A stretch of DNA of 64,000 bases from Phialocephala subalpina (taxonomy: Eukaryota; Ascomycota; Leotiomycetes; Helotiales; Mollisiaceae). Shown here in pieces: positions 42,177 to 54,490 of this stretch. Location: positions 496,001 through 560,000 of the forward strand of contig FJOG01000005.1 in assembly GCA_900073065.1 (NCBI GenBank). Reading direction: 5' to 3'. A model generated the notes under the pieces. The model was not told the origin of the DNA, ran no database searches, and worked only from the letters and a program-made list of their open reading frames with translations. The position numbers were made by a program, and so were the translations under genes. Each line of letters starts with the position of its first letter. Position 1 is the first letter of the stretch.

Positions 42177-44294
42177 ATGAACCTCTTTTCTAGGTCACCT
42201 AAGAAACCCTCCAAGAAGGCTCCGGCAAGCGACGAAGAATCAACCTCCTCTCGGTCGCGGTCTCCCCCAAAGAAATCCGTCTCTTCTGCATCGTCGAAAT
42301 CCAGCAGGGCCAAGGAAGAAAATATCAGACCCGCGCAAGGATCTTCTAGAAGCAGCCGCAGTTTCCAAAAATCTGTCCCGCACTCACCCCGTCATCCCTA
42401 CGACCCGAATTCACATCCCCTCAACCTTCCACCAGACGAGCTGCGGCGGCTCTCAGCGCTCTCCAGTATGTCTGATCCAGACCGCATGGACATTGACAGT
42501 GAGGGTGGGCTTCCTGTTGCGGCGCCCACCTCACCCCCACCACAGGCAAATGTACCAGGCTCTTTCGAAACCCCTACCTCGAAGACGAACGGTACAACTA
42601 GTCCAAAGGAAAAGGCGCAGGAGGGACCAGTGCCTCCTCCGCACAAGTCCAACCCTACAAGTCCTACACCCGCAACCTCTTCTGCGGCGGATGAGGCTGA
42701 AGCCTTCAAGGCTGCCGGCAACAAATTTTACAAGGCGAAGGAGTATAAGAAGGCAATCGATGAGTATACGAAAGGCAAGGACACCTCAAATAGCCTCTCT
42801 GAGTACTGGCTAACGTGTTCATATTTCCAGCCGTCGAAGCACAACCCACTTCTGCTACATATCTCAACAATCGAGCAGCTGCATACATCTCCAATGGTCA
42901 GTATATCAACGCACTAGAAGACTGCACCCGAGCAGACGAACTCGAACCCCAGAACCCCAAGATCCTACTCCGACTCGCACGCATATACACAAGCTTAGGC
43001 CGGCCTCAAGATGCTCTGGACACATATGCTCGCATTCAGCCACCTGCATCTGCCAAAGATATTGCTCCTGCAAAGGCCATGCTACAGCATATTCATGTCG
43101 CTGAGGATGCGCTGAGAAACGGAACGACTGGATCTATGGCATTACATGCCCTTGACCAGGCTGACAAATTGTTGGGGCTGGGAGCACAAAAGCCACGAAA
43201 ATGGCAGTTGATGCGGGGTGAGGCTTACCTGAAGATGGGTAATGTTAATGCTTTAGGTGATGCACAGAATGTTGCCATGTCTCTGCTGCGAAACAACCAA
43301 CAGGATCCGGAGGCTTTGGTATTGCGGGGTAGAGCGCTCTACGCACAAGGAGACAACGACAAGGCCATCAATCATTTCAGATCGGCGCTCAACTGCGACC
43401 CAGATTTTAAGGATGCCGTCAAGTATTTGAGAATGGTTCAGAAGTTGGACAGAATGAAGGCCGATGGTAATGCGGACTACAAGGCTGGACGCTGGCAAGC
43501 GGCGTTGGACAAATATACTGAAGCGCTCGAAGTCGATCCCACGAACAAGGGCACGAATTCCAAACTTCTCCAGAACCGAGCACTGTGTCGCCAGCATCTG
43601 AAAGATTATAAGGGGGCTATTGCCGACTGTGAAAATGCGATTTCGCTAGACCCCTCGTACACCAAGGCCAAGAAGACGAAGGCGACTTCACTGGGGAAGG
43701 CGGGTGATTGGGAAGCAGCAGTTCGTGAGCTTAAGGAATTGCAAGAGCAAGATCCCCAAGATGCTGGTCTCGCCAAGGAAGTCCGAAATGCCGAATTGGA
43801 GTTGAAGAAGAGCAAGCGAAAGGACTACTACAAGATTCTTGGTGTTGAGAAGGAGGCAGATGAGAACCAAATCAAGAAGGCATACCGAAAGGCCGCTATC
43901 GTTCACCACCCAGACAAGAACCCAGACGACAAAGATGCAGAAGACAAGTTTAAGGAGATTGGCGAGGCTTATGAGACCTTGAGTGACCCTGAGTAAGTCT
44001 ACCAGTATGTATTGTTTTGGAATGATATTGATATTCTGTAGGAAACGTGCACGATATGACAGCGGTGAGGACCTTATGGACCCGATGGAAGGCTTTGGAG
44101 GTGGGGGAATGGGTGGTGGTATGAGCATCGATCCAGAAATTCTGATGCAAATGTTTGGTGCCCAGATGGGAGGAATGGGTGGAGGTGGTCGCGGAGGTGG
44201 AGGAGGATTCCACAGCTTCGGAGGGGGGATGCCGGGTGGAGGACAACGGAGAGGTGCTCCACAAGGATTCCCTGGCGGCTTCTCCTTTCAATGA
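42177..44294 (+). CDS. TPR- and J-domain Hsp70 co-chaperone (DNAJC7/Tpr2-like)
   Basis: Exons 42177-42774, 42831-43992 and 44042-44294 give 670 residues. The N-terminal 170 residues are disordered, Ser/Pro/Lys-rich. TPR units follow ([86 protein letters not shown]), which in this family bind Hsp70/Hsp90 tails. A J domain starts near residue 530 ([14 protein letters not shown]) with the essential HPD in [10 protein letters not shown]. It stimulates Hsp70 ATPase. A Gly/Met/Phe-rich tail ends at FSFQ. Intron 1 (42775-42830) begins GCAAGG, so it is a GC-AG intron; the TPR sequence EYTKAVEAQP fixes the junction. The start is the first in-frame ATG. A long in-frame membrane-type extension follows the stop codon (see separate entry). 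Confidence 0.9.
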
Positions 44295-44298
44295 CCAG

Positions 44299-44555
44299 AA
44301 TCCGAGGATGACTACGACACGCCCCAGCACAAGGATGATGGCTATACTTCAGAAGAAACCAGCCAGAATGACCATTTTACCAGAGATCACATCTCGGATG
44401 CCAATCTTCGATGGCTGCGAAAAGTGGGCGTGGGGTTCCTGCTTGCTGCTGTCTTCATTCCGTTCGACCTCTTGGTGATGATGGCCGTCCTAGGTGCAGG
44501 AGTCTTTCTGAGCATCAGAGCTTGTCTGTATTTACGTGACAGATTGGGCGCTTGA
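44299..44555 (+). other. Hidden in-frame C-terminal extension of the DnaJ gene
   Basis: Directly after the TGA (44292-44294), the same frame stays open for 86 codons to a TGA at 44553-44555. It encodes an acidic stretch (ESEDDYDTPQHKDD), then RWLRKVGVGFLLAAVFIPFD and LLVMMAVLGAGVFLSIRACL, one long or two short membrane helices. There is no ATG before the helices. A donor GTGAGG (44065) and an acceptor ending CAG (44298) are both in phase 1 and would remove 234 bp including the stop, joining the J domain to this tail. It may be an alternative membrane-anchored isoform, a readthrough product or a decayed exon. Confidence 0.45.
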
Positions 44556-45163
44556 TAGATTGGTGGGATAGATCATCTCATTGCTGGCGTTCACGGTTCT
44601 GCGACTGCACCTTTCCTGCTCATATTCACATCATCCAGATGGATGGGCTGTATTGAAAATAATAAAAGTCATGTAGACAGATCATCCCAAAGCTGACTTT
44701 GTGAGACTATAACATCAATCGCTGTATTGAAACGATACAAACGAAGAAAATACTTTCCCAGGTGAAAGCTTCTCGGTGAGAAAAGGGGTCGCGTGCTGCT
44801 CCTCACGTGTGAGGCTACGGGAAAGGCTGACGGCACCCCACCAGTGATTTAATGTCAGTGCCTGAAGCCACACCGAACATTTGAACTTGAAATCAAGACC
44901 CAACCATTCACCCACAATCAAATCTACGCATACATGTTCTGATATATTCAACTTGTTGTCAATATCAGGCCAAAAGTCAAAGATCCAAATTTGTGCTCAG
45001 CCTTCGTCACCGACTGCCTTAAAAAATATGACTCCATAGCGGATCCTCCCAAAGCATGTACATGCAGCACACCAGCTTCTGCCACCACCATAGCTGCATA
45101 TTTATTGCCCGCCGAAGTTGATAATCGTCCTTTGTCTTGCTTGCTCTCTGCGAGTGGGCCGTC
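44556..45163. other. Intergenic region upstream of LOS1
   Basis: No gene is supported. It holds the 3' UTR of the DnaJ gene and the LOS1 promoter. Confidence 0.5.
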
Positions 45164-48100
45164 ATGGACACTCAAGTAAGTTGTCTCCGCCGTACAAAGG
45201 GCGGCCAAAGCGGGGTGTCAACACCCCAGCTCTGTAGTACATGAATGTATTCTGACTTTGTGTTTCTTATTAGGTCGAGAACGCAATCGAGATCGCGTGG
45301 AACCCTGCCTCGGACCAGAACCTCAAAGCTCAAGCTTTCGACTTCCTCAACCAGCTCCGAACCGATGCCTCGGGTCGCCAGGCATGCGTGACCCTGTTCA
45401 CAAGAACTCCCAAGTGCTCTGATGTTGTCCGACTGGTATCTTTGGACGTGGTTAACAATGCTATTCAGACACAGCAGCTGGACCGACAAAGCTTGAGCCA
45501 TATCAAGGAGACTCTGCTGGAGTATGTTAGGCGGGTATATGGCTCCGGAAACCAGGACCAGGTCGACCCAGCACATCTTCAGAACAAGCTCACACAGACA
45601 CTTACGTTCCTCTTCATTGCTTCCTACAAGCAGGGTTGGGAGACCTTCATCGACGATTTCTTGGCGTTGACCAGTATTCAGAATAGTGGATCAAGGGATA
45701 ATCTTGTCGGCACTGTGCTATACCTACGGATTCTTGGGTCTATTCATGACGAGATCGCCGATGTCCTCCTCAGCCGTCCGAACGAAGAGACAAAGCGCAA
45801 TACCGAGTTGAAGGATATCATGAGAGCTCGTGATGTGCCAAAGATAGCCTCGTCTTGGCGGGAAATTTTGACGCAATGGACAGACCGGGATGATGTTGCG
45901 GTGGGAATGTGTCTGAGAGTCTTGGGGAAATGGATCAGCTGGATCGATATCTCCCTGATCGTGAACCATGAATTCCTCACTCTTTTGTTTCAGCTTGTTG
46001 GTCGGACGAACGCTGGGAGAAGAGAAGACAGGGTTCGAGATGCAGCAATCGATACGTTTACGGAGATTGTGTCCAAGAAGATGAAGGCTTCAGACAAGAT
46101 TGGAATGATCGTCTTCCTGAACCTAGGAGATATTATTGCCCAACTCATTGCAAGCCCGGCACTCAATGAGCTCCGCACAACATCAAACTACGACACGGAT
46201 CTTGCAGAGTCCGTTGCTAAATTGATCAACAATGCGGTTGCTGACATTGTGAAAGTCCTCGAGGACAACTCTGCGGAAACAGAAACTCGAGCACAAGCTG
46301 AACAGCTTATCCAGTCCTTCCTCCCCCTTCTCCTTCGCTTCTTCTCTGACGAATACGACGAAATTTGCTCGACTGTCATACCATCCCTCACAGACCTTCT
46401 TACCTTCTTACGCAGGGTTCAGCCACTTCCACCACGATACTCTGTTATGTTAACGCCAATACTTAATGCCATAATTCAGAAAATGCGATATGACGAGACA
46501 TCTTCATGGGGCAACGAAGATGAACAGACCGATGAGGCAGAATTTCAGGAATTACGAAAACGGCTACAGGTCTTGCAGAAGAGTGTGGCTGCTGTGGACC
46601 AGGGATTGTACATCGAGATCCTCAGCAACGTGGTTGGAAACACCTTTCAGCAACTCGATCAACAAGGCGGCCAAATGGACTGGCGGGATCTGGACCTGGC
46701 ACTGCATGAGATGTATCTGTTTGGCGAGCTTACGGTCCCTAATGGTGGTCTTTATGCCAAAAGCGAGCCTTCAAGCGAGGCTGCTCGGCGACTGATCACT
46801 ATGATGTCGAAGATGGTTGAATCTGGTAAGGGAACGACCACTGATATAGACAGGAAATATGCTAACTTAAGCAAGGCATTGCATCCTTTGCTCATCCTGC
46901 TATTCAGCTCCAGTATATGGAAATCTGCGTCCGTTACTGCTCCTTCTTCGAGACCGAGACTCGCTACATCCCACAAGTCCTAGAACATTTCGTTCGGCTA
47001 GTACACCACAACCATATCAGAGTGCGAACACGCTCTTGGTATTTGTTCCACAGATTCGTCAAGCATCTCAGAGCTCATGTTGGGAACGTCGCCGAGACTG
47101 TGATCCAGTCTATCAGCGACCTGCTTCCAATCAAGGCTGAAGTGCCAAACGACAGCGCAGATAATGACGATATGTCGTCTGATGAGAGCGACCACTCTGC
47201 CGATGCTACATTCAATGGTCAACTGTATCTTTTCGAGGCGATTGGATGCATCTCTTCAACCTCTACCACTCCTGTCGAGACACAAATACTATATGTACGA
47301 ACTATCATGGAACCTCTGTTCTTGGAGATTGAGAGAAGCTTGCCGCTAGCTAAATCTGGAGATGCTCAAGCCGTCTTGCAAATCCATCATGTTATCATGG
47401 CTCTAGGCACATTAGCTCATGGATTCTCGGACTGGACTCCTGGCAATGCTGCTACTGCATCCAACGCCCCTCAAAAAGAAATATCAGAAGAGTTTAGCCG
47501 GGCAGCAGAAGCAATTCTGATTGCGCTTGAAGCTTTGAAGAGCTCTTATGATATTCGTACTGCAGCAAGGGCTGCTTTCTCGCGAATGATGGGTGTCTTG
47601 GGAATAGGGATGCTTCCACTTCTTCCTCGCTGGATTGATGGACTGCTCTCCCAAAGCTCCTCCAAGGACGAGATGGCCATGTTCTTACGTTTGCTGGATG
47701 CGGTCGTCTTTGGATTCAAGAAGGAAATATACGTGGTTTTGGACTCACTCCTTACCCCTCTCCTGCAAAGAGTCTTTGCGGGCTTAGCTGAGCCGATCAC
47801 CGGCACTGACGACGAAATCCAACTTGCTGAGCTGCGACGAGAATACCTCACATTCGTCCAGATCATCCTCAACAACGATCTTGGCTCGGTTCTAGTCAGC
47901 GATGCCAACCAAGCCTTCTTCGAGTCTTTGATTGGGTCAGTCACCGGATTGGCGAGAACAGTCACCAATAGCCACGGAAGTCTTGGTGCCAGCCGCCTTG
48001 CCTTCTCTGTCATCACACGCATGGCAGACCTCTGGGGCGGACCTAACATCGCAAATCTCGGACCACAAGGAATTTCCTCTACCCTTCTTCCATCACCAGC

Positions 48101-48401
48101 ATTCCCGGGATTTGATCGTTTCCTCATCGAGAGATTCCACCCAATTTGCTGGGAGGTTCTGAAGGAGCCAACCTTCCGGCCAGTGCAAGATGCTCAGGCC
48201 AAGCAAGTCCTAAATGAGATTGCTGGATTGGAGCAAACAATTTATACGAAAACTGGACAAATGTTCTTGCAACATCTCCAGCAGGTATTCTTTCCTGCTA
48301 TGGGTATCGATGGGACCGATTTCATCAAATCCATGACCATCTCAACCGACAGAAAAGGTTTAGCAGGATATCTTCAAGGGTTCTTGAAGCAGAGAGGATA
48401 G
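45164..48401 (+). CDS. LOS1: Exportin-T, tRNA nuclear exporter
   Basis: Karyopherin-beta that carries mature tRNA out of the nucleus with Ran-GTP. Exons 45164-45175, 45274-46825 and 46876-48401 give 1029 residues, the usual length. Exon 1 encodes only MDTQ; the frame continues VENAIEIAWNPASDQNLKAQAFDFLNQLR, the family N-terminus that contacts Ran. HEAT-repeat-like helices fill the rest, including VGMCLRVLGKWISWIDISLIVN, AIQLQYMEICVRYCSFFE (which fixes the intron 2 junction) and RVRTRSWYLFHRFVKHLR. An acidic insert (DSADNDDMSSDESDHSAD) lies near residue 600. The first intron is 98 bp, the second 50 bp, both GT-AG. Confidence 0.94.
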
Positions 48402-48630
48402 ACGACGCAAGTCTGAAACGAGGAAGCGCAAGATGCGAGGATGATTTGACGAAGAGAAGAGCTTGGGAAGGAGGATCATAGTGTGCATTTGCGAGGCGTT
48501 TACTTCGGGTTTTATACCACGATCACGATAAATTAAGGCTGGCAAGGATAGGGCATTTGTCGTCGGTCGCCACTCTGTTTGGTGGCGGCTTCTTTAGCGT
48601 TTGGGACGGAATGATCGTGGATGCTATGAA

Positions 48631-48650
48631 TGGATGGATGGATGGATGGA
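48631..48650. repeat. Tetranucleotide microsatellite (TGGA)5
   Basis: Five perfect TGGA units in noncoding sequence, 230 bp after LOS1. Confidence 0.9.
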
Positions 48651-49816
48651 TGGGATAGGGTGGCGGTTTTGCAATTAGAGGATGAGATAAGAAAGAGAAG
48701 AAGCATTTGGGCGAGCGCCTGCAAAATTAGTGATGAATGAAGATCCTATTCATCTCCCGAGGCCCCTTCCATTTTTGCTCTTTCCTTTTTCGGTGTTTCA
48801 AGTCTTGATTGAGCCGCTCCTTCCAAAATAGAGTGGAACATTTCAAGCAGGTATGATGCAAGCTTGTAACTGAGACATCTAAAACGATTGTTATTCCTCC
48901 TCCTAAGGTCCAAATCTGAGGGGTTGACAACTTCACATATTTTGCTCTCCTTCGGTCGGATACAGCTAACCTTCTTCTCGAGTGCCCTTCTGCTCAGCTT
49001 GCCAATCGGTCAACTCCTTCTGCTTGCCACGGCGACTTATATGTCGTCTTCATGTAGCTGTCTAAGGAGTACTTGTACTTATGTCACTAAATGCTTTCTA
49101 CTACTCCGATTGTGGGGCATCTTACTCCTTATTGCGGCTCTCTCTAGCTGTTCGGGTGTGGAGAGAGTAGAGAGAGTAGAAGATGTTAGGCGGCTCTCGA
49201 GGTCGGTCGGCTATTATCGAAGGTCGTAAATCTGGGATCGTGCCTCGAAAGGAGCTCCAGCTGGCAAACAGGCATGCGATGCATGTAATACTGGCCAGAG
49301 AAATGTAAATTGGTGTAGCTACCATAAGATTCCTTGAAAAGTCAGGGGGAAAGCCATTGAAATAGAAAGTGGGCTTACCTGGCTCGCAGTGTGCCAGAAA
49401 GCGACATACCAAATTACCAGAAAATTGAGGACATTCACCAACGACATGAACTTAGACTAGCATAGGCGAGGAATCAAGTAGAGCAGTCGCTTCTTGTAAT
49501 ACTTGAAGTCTGGCGCAAGGATTCTTTTCAATGTACCTGCAATGTTGGGGCAATAAAGTAGATACTTTATATCGTTTGCTTTGCATATCTGGAGGCTGGA
49601 CCCTAGGGTCATCGAAAGCATCAAACCCCTGCTTTTTCTCGTCCCATTCCCATAACTTACCACACCCAAAGGCAACGAGACCCCGTGAACCTTTGATGCG
49701 AGAGAGATCCTTCACTCCTTGGACGAAAAGCTAAACCTTCACCGTGTTTCCATACAATCTCCTTTAGGCTTGCCAATCCCCAATTCACCTTGGACTTTTG
49801 ACACTTTCGTGCATCT

Positions 49817-50489
49817 GCAACTACAGATGGGTCGATAGGAGTGAAAGCTGCGGCAGAACCAGAATTCGCAAGGTCATCATGTGTGCCTTCGATATTGCGG
49901 TCAACAAACTCGCTTTTGGAATGTCTTGCCAGATAGAAGCGATTTGGATGCAGAAAGTCTCATGTGGACTCGATGAAAGGGGGGAAGACGTCGATGTCGA
50001 TGTCGATGAGATCACCTCCAGGGGAACTGCTCAGCGAGCCGTACACATCATCAAGATCGCCCAGTGGTCCAGCGTCTTGACCGCTAGAAGAGACGCATGC
50101 TTGCAAATAATCACCAAGCGGCATCCATCCCTTGTGGATGCATGTTTCTGCAACGCAAAAGTCGGTATGGAAGTTGTGATGTAGCATTGTAGCACATGCC
50201 ATCAAAAGAGGGGATCAACTCGTAAGACCGCATACCGGAGAGTCTTAGTTCTTGGGCTTCACACAACTCGTGGGCTGGATCTACCAGACGTAAGCATAGT
50301 ACAACCAGATGCGGACGAATGGGCATACTGTGAGATCTTTGGATGCTGCCGCCAATTGCCAATTTGGCGTCCATCTCTGATGTCGACGAGCATCCCTATG
50401 GACTGGTGATCGCAGCAAGTGTGGGCAACTATGTGAAGAGCAGAATTAGAGACGTTGGACGTTTCAGAGAGGAAATATTTGCGAACCAT
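49817..50489 (-). pseudogene. Protein-like fragments in three frames
   Basis: Reading the minus strand from 50489, sequence with coding-like composition passes between frames: KYFLSETSNVSNSALHIVAH, then DAKLAIGGSIQRSHSMPIRP and LVVLCLRLVDPAHELCEAQE, then HNFHTDFCVAETCIHKGWMP and the acidic GPLGDLDDVYGSL. No splice sites join them cleanly. This pattern fits a decayed gene with frameshifts, but chance cannot be excluded. The family is unknown. Confidence 0.25.
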
Positions 50490-51269
50490 TAATTTTACTT
50501 CAGATCGAGAGTACTACTGAGTGTGGGGGCTTTTCAGTCTTCAAGCCTTCCTGCAAGCAGTCCGCAAGCTCCTCAACCTCGATCTGAGCGAGTAATGGGT
50601 TCGTGCTCACGTTGCTGATCATCAGAATCTCAAAGCAACGCCGCTGACGGTGGCTCTAGACCGCTGCGCTCGACTCTCTCTCTTGTACGTTCTCCATTTA
50701 CGCCAGGCCTCCCTTGGGTGAAGCTCTCATTGAAAAGCGTTGCCATGCCGGGTTCATGAATGTGGCGTCGTAGATTTGGTGTTGTGGTGGGGCCTGAAGG
50801 TTGACGAAGAGGGATGAGATTGTCGAGAGGCAAGCCAGGATACAAGAACCTGAGATTGTCCAATGCGTAAATAGACATTGGGTCTGTTCAGCAGCCGAGG
50901 ATGCCGCCAGCACCTAGAAAGGCAAGGAGGTAGCCGTTGCACCGTCCGGATCTACCCTAGAAGAAATGAAGCTGCTTGTACAGGAAACATTCAGAGCTAG
51001 ACGATCCGTCACTCTTCTAGTCAATCTACTACTCGTTCGGTGCCTCGTAGTCGATACCAACAACGAATAGCAAAATGTCCGAGACTGACTTCGAGCAGCC
51101 TTGCAACATCGTGCAAAGAGAATGTCCGGATAGGGGCTTCATGGGACGTGTATTTTTATTTACATTATTGCTTTCTATATACTCGTACAATCACGGGTAT
51201 CTCCTCCCAACGCCATCAATGCTGCCGCCCAAATATCCGACGCCATGCAGAATATCAAATGCGGAAATC

Positions 51270-54200
51270 TCAATCCCTGATGCGGCTTCCTCTTTCGTTA
51301 CACTGACATTTACACTCCGGAACAGGACACTCATTGTGTCTCTTGAACCAAGCAATCGAGTGATCCATATGCTGAACGTGCTTACACTTCAGACAAAAAG
51401 TCGGAAAATTCGCCATACGACGAATATTCGGATCCGTGCTTTGTTCCGGACGATCAGAGCGCGGGACTCCCACAATCTCCATGCAGACAGCGCAGCGAGG
51501 AAGATGAGCGCCGCACTTGGGACAACAGAGGCCGGCGTTGATGCCCGACGCTGCGAGGGGGTTTCGGAGATCAACTGTAGCGGAGGAGGAGGGAATAGAG
51601 GTGGAAGCTGGACCACCACCGGAGTTCTGGAGATCGTTGGCGGCGTTTGCGTCGCAGTTCAGGCAGCGGATTGTAACTTGGCGGGGCGGAGGCTTGATTA
51701 CTGGGGTTCCGTCTTGGACTCGGCTTTTCTTGGTAGATTGTTGTTCGAATTTGACTCGGAGAATGAATTGTTTGTGGCGTTGGAGGAAGTCTTTGTAGGC
51801 TTTGCGCCAGGCTTCGCAGCGGAGGTCGTCGATGTATCGGGGGTAGCAGAAGGACATTATTAGGATGGGTGTTTGGTAATCCATGAACTTCTCGATGTAT
51901 TTTGAGAGTACGTCGACCATGGGATCGGTAATACCTCCGAGAACGATTCCTTCGATATCGCCGGTTCGGACGCATTCTTCCATTTCTCTTGACAGCCAGT
52001 ATGTGAGTTTGTCGTCCTCGAAGTTTCGTAGAGCAACCCATACTCGATCGCGAAGTGGAAGAGACTTCTCGTCTGCAACGGCCTCCCAGCTTCCTGTTGT
52101 CATGTAGCGATAGATAGCACGGAGATATGGATCCTCAGCCATCTGCGGATGGCTTTCCAGGGCTTTCTTCCATCCGATGTTATCAAGGTCGAGTGAAGCA
52201 TTGCTCTTGAGCTTGATGTCGAGGGCCATAGCAGCGAAGAGAAGATCCGTACCACCATTCTTCAAGATCTCGACAGCACGATCCGAGAGACCCTCGAACA
52301 GAGCCCAGGCGGCAGCCTTTGTGTACAATCCGTCCAATTGCAGATGCTTGAGGTTATCTTCAAAATCTTCAGATGACTTGAGTTGACCACAAACTGCAAG
52401 GCAGAGTTGTCGATGCTGTGGTTTCGTAGTCTTGATACCGCTAAATTCGGGACGGTTGGCCTGCTTATTGATAGCAGATATCAGGTGCTCCCATTGGGAT
52501 GAATCGGGAATAACAGTGACATCCAGTAGTCGAGAGTTTGGCTTCTCGCCGAGTAGATTCTGCCATATGGTGTACACTCCCATGTAGCTAAGATCAAGTG
52601 GCGTTGATATCATTCCGTCATCTCTGGCAGCATCTACCGCATCTAATATCCACTCCCAAACATCTTGGAGCCAAGGGTCGTTGTCGACGACTGCCTTGTT
52701 GGTTCTGCAGTCGAACAGATAACCATCGACAGCGCGCTGCAACATGACATGGTCAAGATTGTCATGTGTAGCTTTGTCTGCAGGAATACAGCCGATTGTC
52801 TTGTAATGAGACTTGTCATGCAATTCTCTACTGGTATGGACCTTCGATGCCTTCGAATCAGGCGCGGATTCCTGGGTTTGAGCAGCTTTCTTGTCAACTC
52901 CTTTGTCAATACGAAGCTGCGAGAAACTGTCTTCCATGGCCTCGACCGTGGGAACCGAATCTTCAAGTGGTTGATTTGCACTATCTCTCGGGGCAAGAAG
53001 ATCAACGACCGGATCATTTCTTGATTCCAACGCATTTATGATGGCGGTATTCAGTGCTTCCTTGGTTGCCAAAGACTTGTATCCAACTGCACCAAAGACG
53101 GGTACATCAGCCTTGGCGGCGGTGGCATACAAGGGACCAAGCATCTTTTCCCTCTCCTTTAGGTCTGAAATGTTCAAAAGGGTCAAATAGGGGTCGCCTA
53201 CTGAAGCAGCATCAGCTAAATTCAATACAAGGATTCGACATGACCACTTACAACGGTGAGGGGGCTTCCAAGGGATCATTTGAGACAGCTGATTGGCAGT
53301 CGTTGCTGGCATTTGCAATATCTCAAATTCGCCAGTCGCCCTCAATGCCACTACGCGAGGAGAGAGATCTGTTGTTCCAAGGTTCAACCAATCGAAAGAT
53401 ACGATCCGGTGCTCATGCTTCCTCTTGTGGGCAGGGTCGAAGTATGGGTATTCCAGATCGTATGACTTTCTGACTTCAAGTAGCTCTGGGCTGCCAGGTA
53501 CCTCATCTGGAGAGCCTGGCTCAATAAATTCCTTCTTGGTTCGCAGGATTTGCAATTGACCGGCAGTTGACAGAACTCCAAGAACACCACGTTGCTCGCG
53601 GGAGTATCTAAGCTGCTTGATAAATACATCCTTCTCAATGTCAATTGCTCGATCAAGCTTCAGAACCGCACCCCATGGGATTTCGTCTTGATCGAAAGAC
53701 TCCAGGTACATTGGCGACGCGCCGGACCGGCTCGACACACGGCGGTCCCAGACTACCAGACCTGGTTGATCTAAACTTGAAGAGGCGAAGTAATTGGAGT
53801 CCATATAATCAATAGCGATGTTGTTATTACATCTCGTCTGAAAATTGATCACACTAGAGTTTGGATCTATCGGTGTAAACATTTGATTTCAGCTGGATCA
53901 GGTCTGTTCTTACCTCGAAGATCATGAACTCGAACACTCTGGTTCTTTACTCCGCATACCAAAGTCTGTGGCTGGTCCTCGAAGAATCTGATGCTTGTAA
54001 TTGAAGTACTTCCTTCGAGCTTCCTCTTCGGCTCAACGCTCATATTCGGCACCGTCCAGCCACTTTGGGTGGGGTCCCATTTTGCAAGTCTCTCGTTGAT
54101 ATCCCATACTTGCAAGCAGGAATCATTTCGTACACGATCAAGACCAACAGCAAGAAGGCCGGTAGTGTTGAAAGCCACAGATTGACAAGGTCTTTGAAGT

Positions 54201-54490
54201 TTCAGGGGCAGTGTAAGCGCGGCATTTGAGTTGTCGTCAACTCTTAAGAGATGTACATGTCCCTGGACAGTACCGACAGCGACGAGACCACGGATCGCTG
54301 GAGACCAATCGTATGTATTGATGGCAGGTATCTCAGTGTGTTTGGATGCCTTCTTGTAATCGAAACGGCCGGGTTGAGCGTGAGCAATAGCTTCGTGGAG
54401 GTGGGCAACTCGGTTATTCAAGTTGAACACCATAAACTCATCGCGTGAAGTGTTCGGCGACCATCTGATGATACCTTCATTTCGGTCCAT
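51270..54490 (-). CDS. SEA4: SEA/GATOR2 complex subunit Sea4 (Mios homologue)
   Basis: Subunit of the vacuolar SEACAT/GATOR2 complex that relays amino acid signals to TORC1. Exons on the minus strand are 53914-54490, 53252-53866 and 51270-53200, giving 1040 residues. The N-terminal third is a WD40 propeller (EGIIRWSPNTSRDEF; YDWSPAIRGLVAVGTVQGHV; LVCGVKNQSVRVHDLR; YFASSSLDQPGLVVWDRR). A helical solenoid follows, and the C-terminus is the Mio zinc domain with paired cysteines: CLNCDA, CCPKCGAHLPRCAVCMEIV, CLKCKHVQHMDHSIAWF and CPVPECKCQCN. All metal pairs are intact. Intron 1 is placed so that VHDLR joins DPNSSVINFQTRC, as in the family. It is divergent from EFG1. Confidence 0.92.

Larger units (their letters stand above)
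48402..51269. other. Gene-poor region between LOS1 and SEA4
   Basis: 2.9 kb without an intact gene. It contains a TGGA microsatellite, purine-rich GAGAGAGTA runs near 49160 and a set of minus-strand protein-like fragments at 49817-50489. The LOS1 and SEA4 3' flanks lie at the two ends. Confidence 0.5.

Noticed and set aside
42340..42350. TTCTAGAAGC as a second heat-shock element
   Set aside because: It lies inside the coding exon of the DnaJ gene and has only two clean units.
44292..44297. Stop-codon readthrough motif at the DnaJ stop
   Set aside because: The context is TGA-CCA, not the efficient TGA-CTA; alternative splicing explains the in-frame tail better, though weak readthrough is not excluded.
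47546..48127. 193-residue minus-strand frame inside LOS1
   Set aside because: It is a shadow of the conserved exportin exon; no motif and no gene context.
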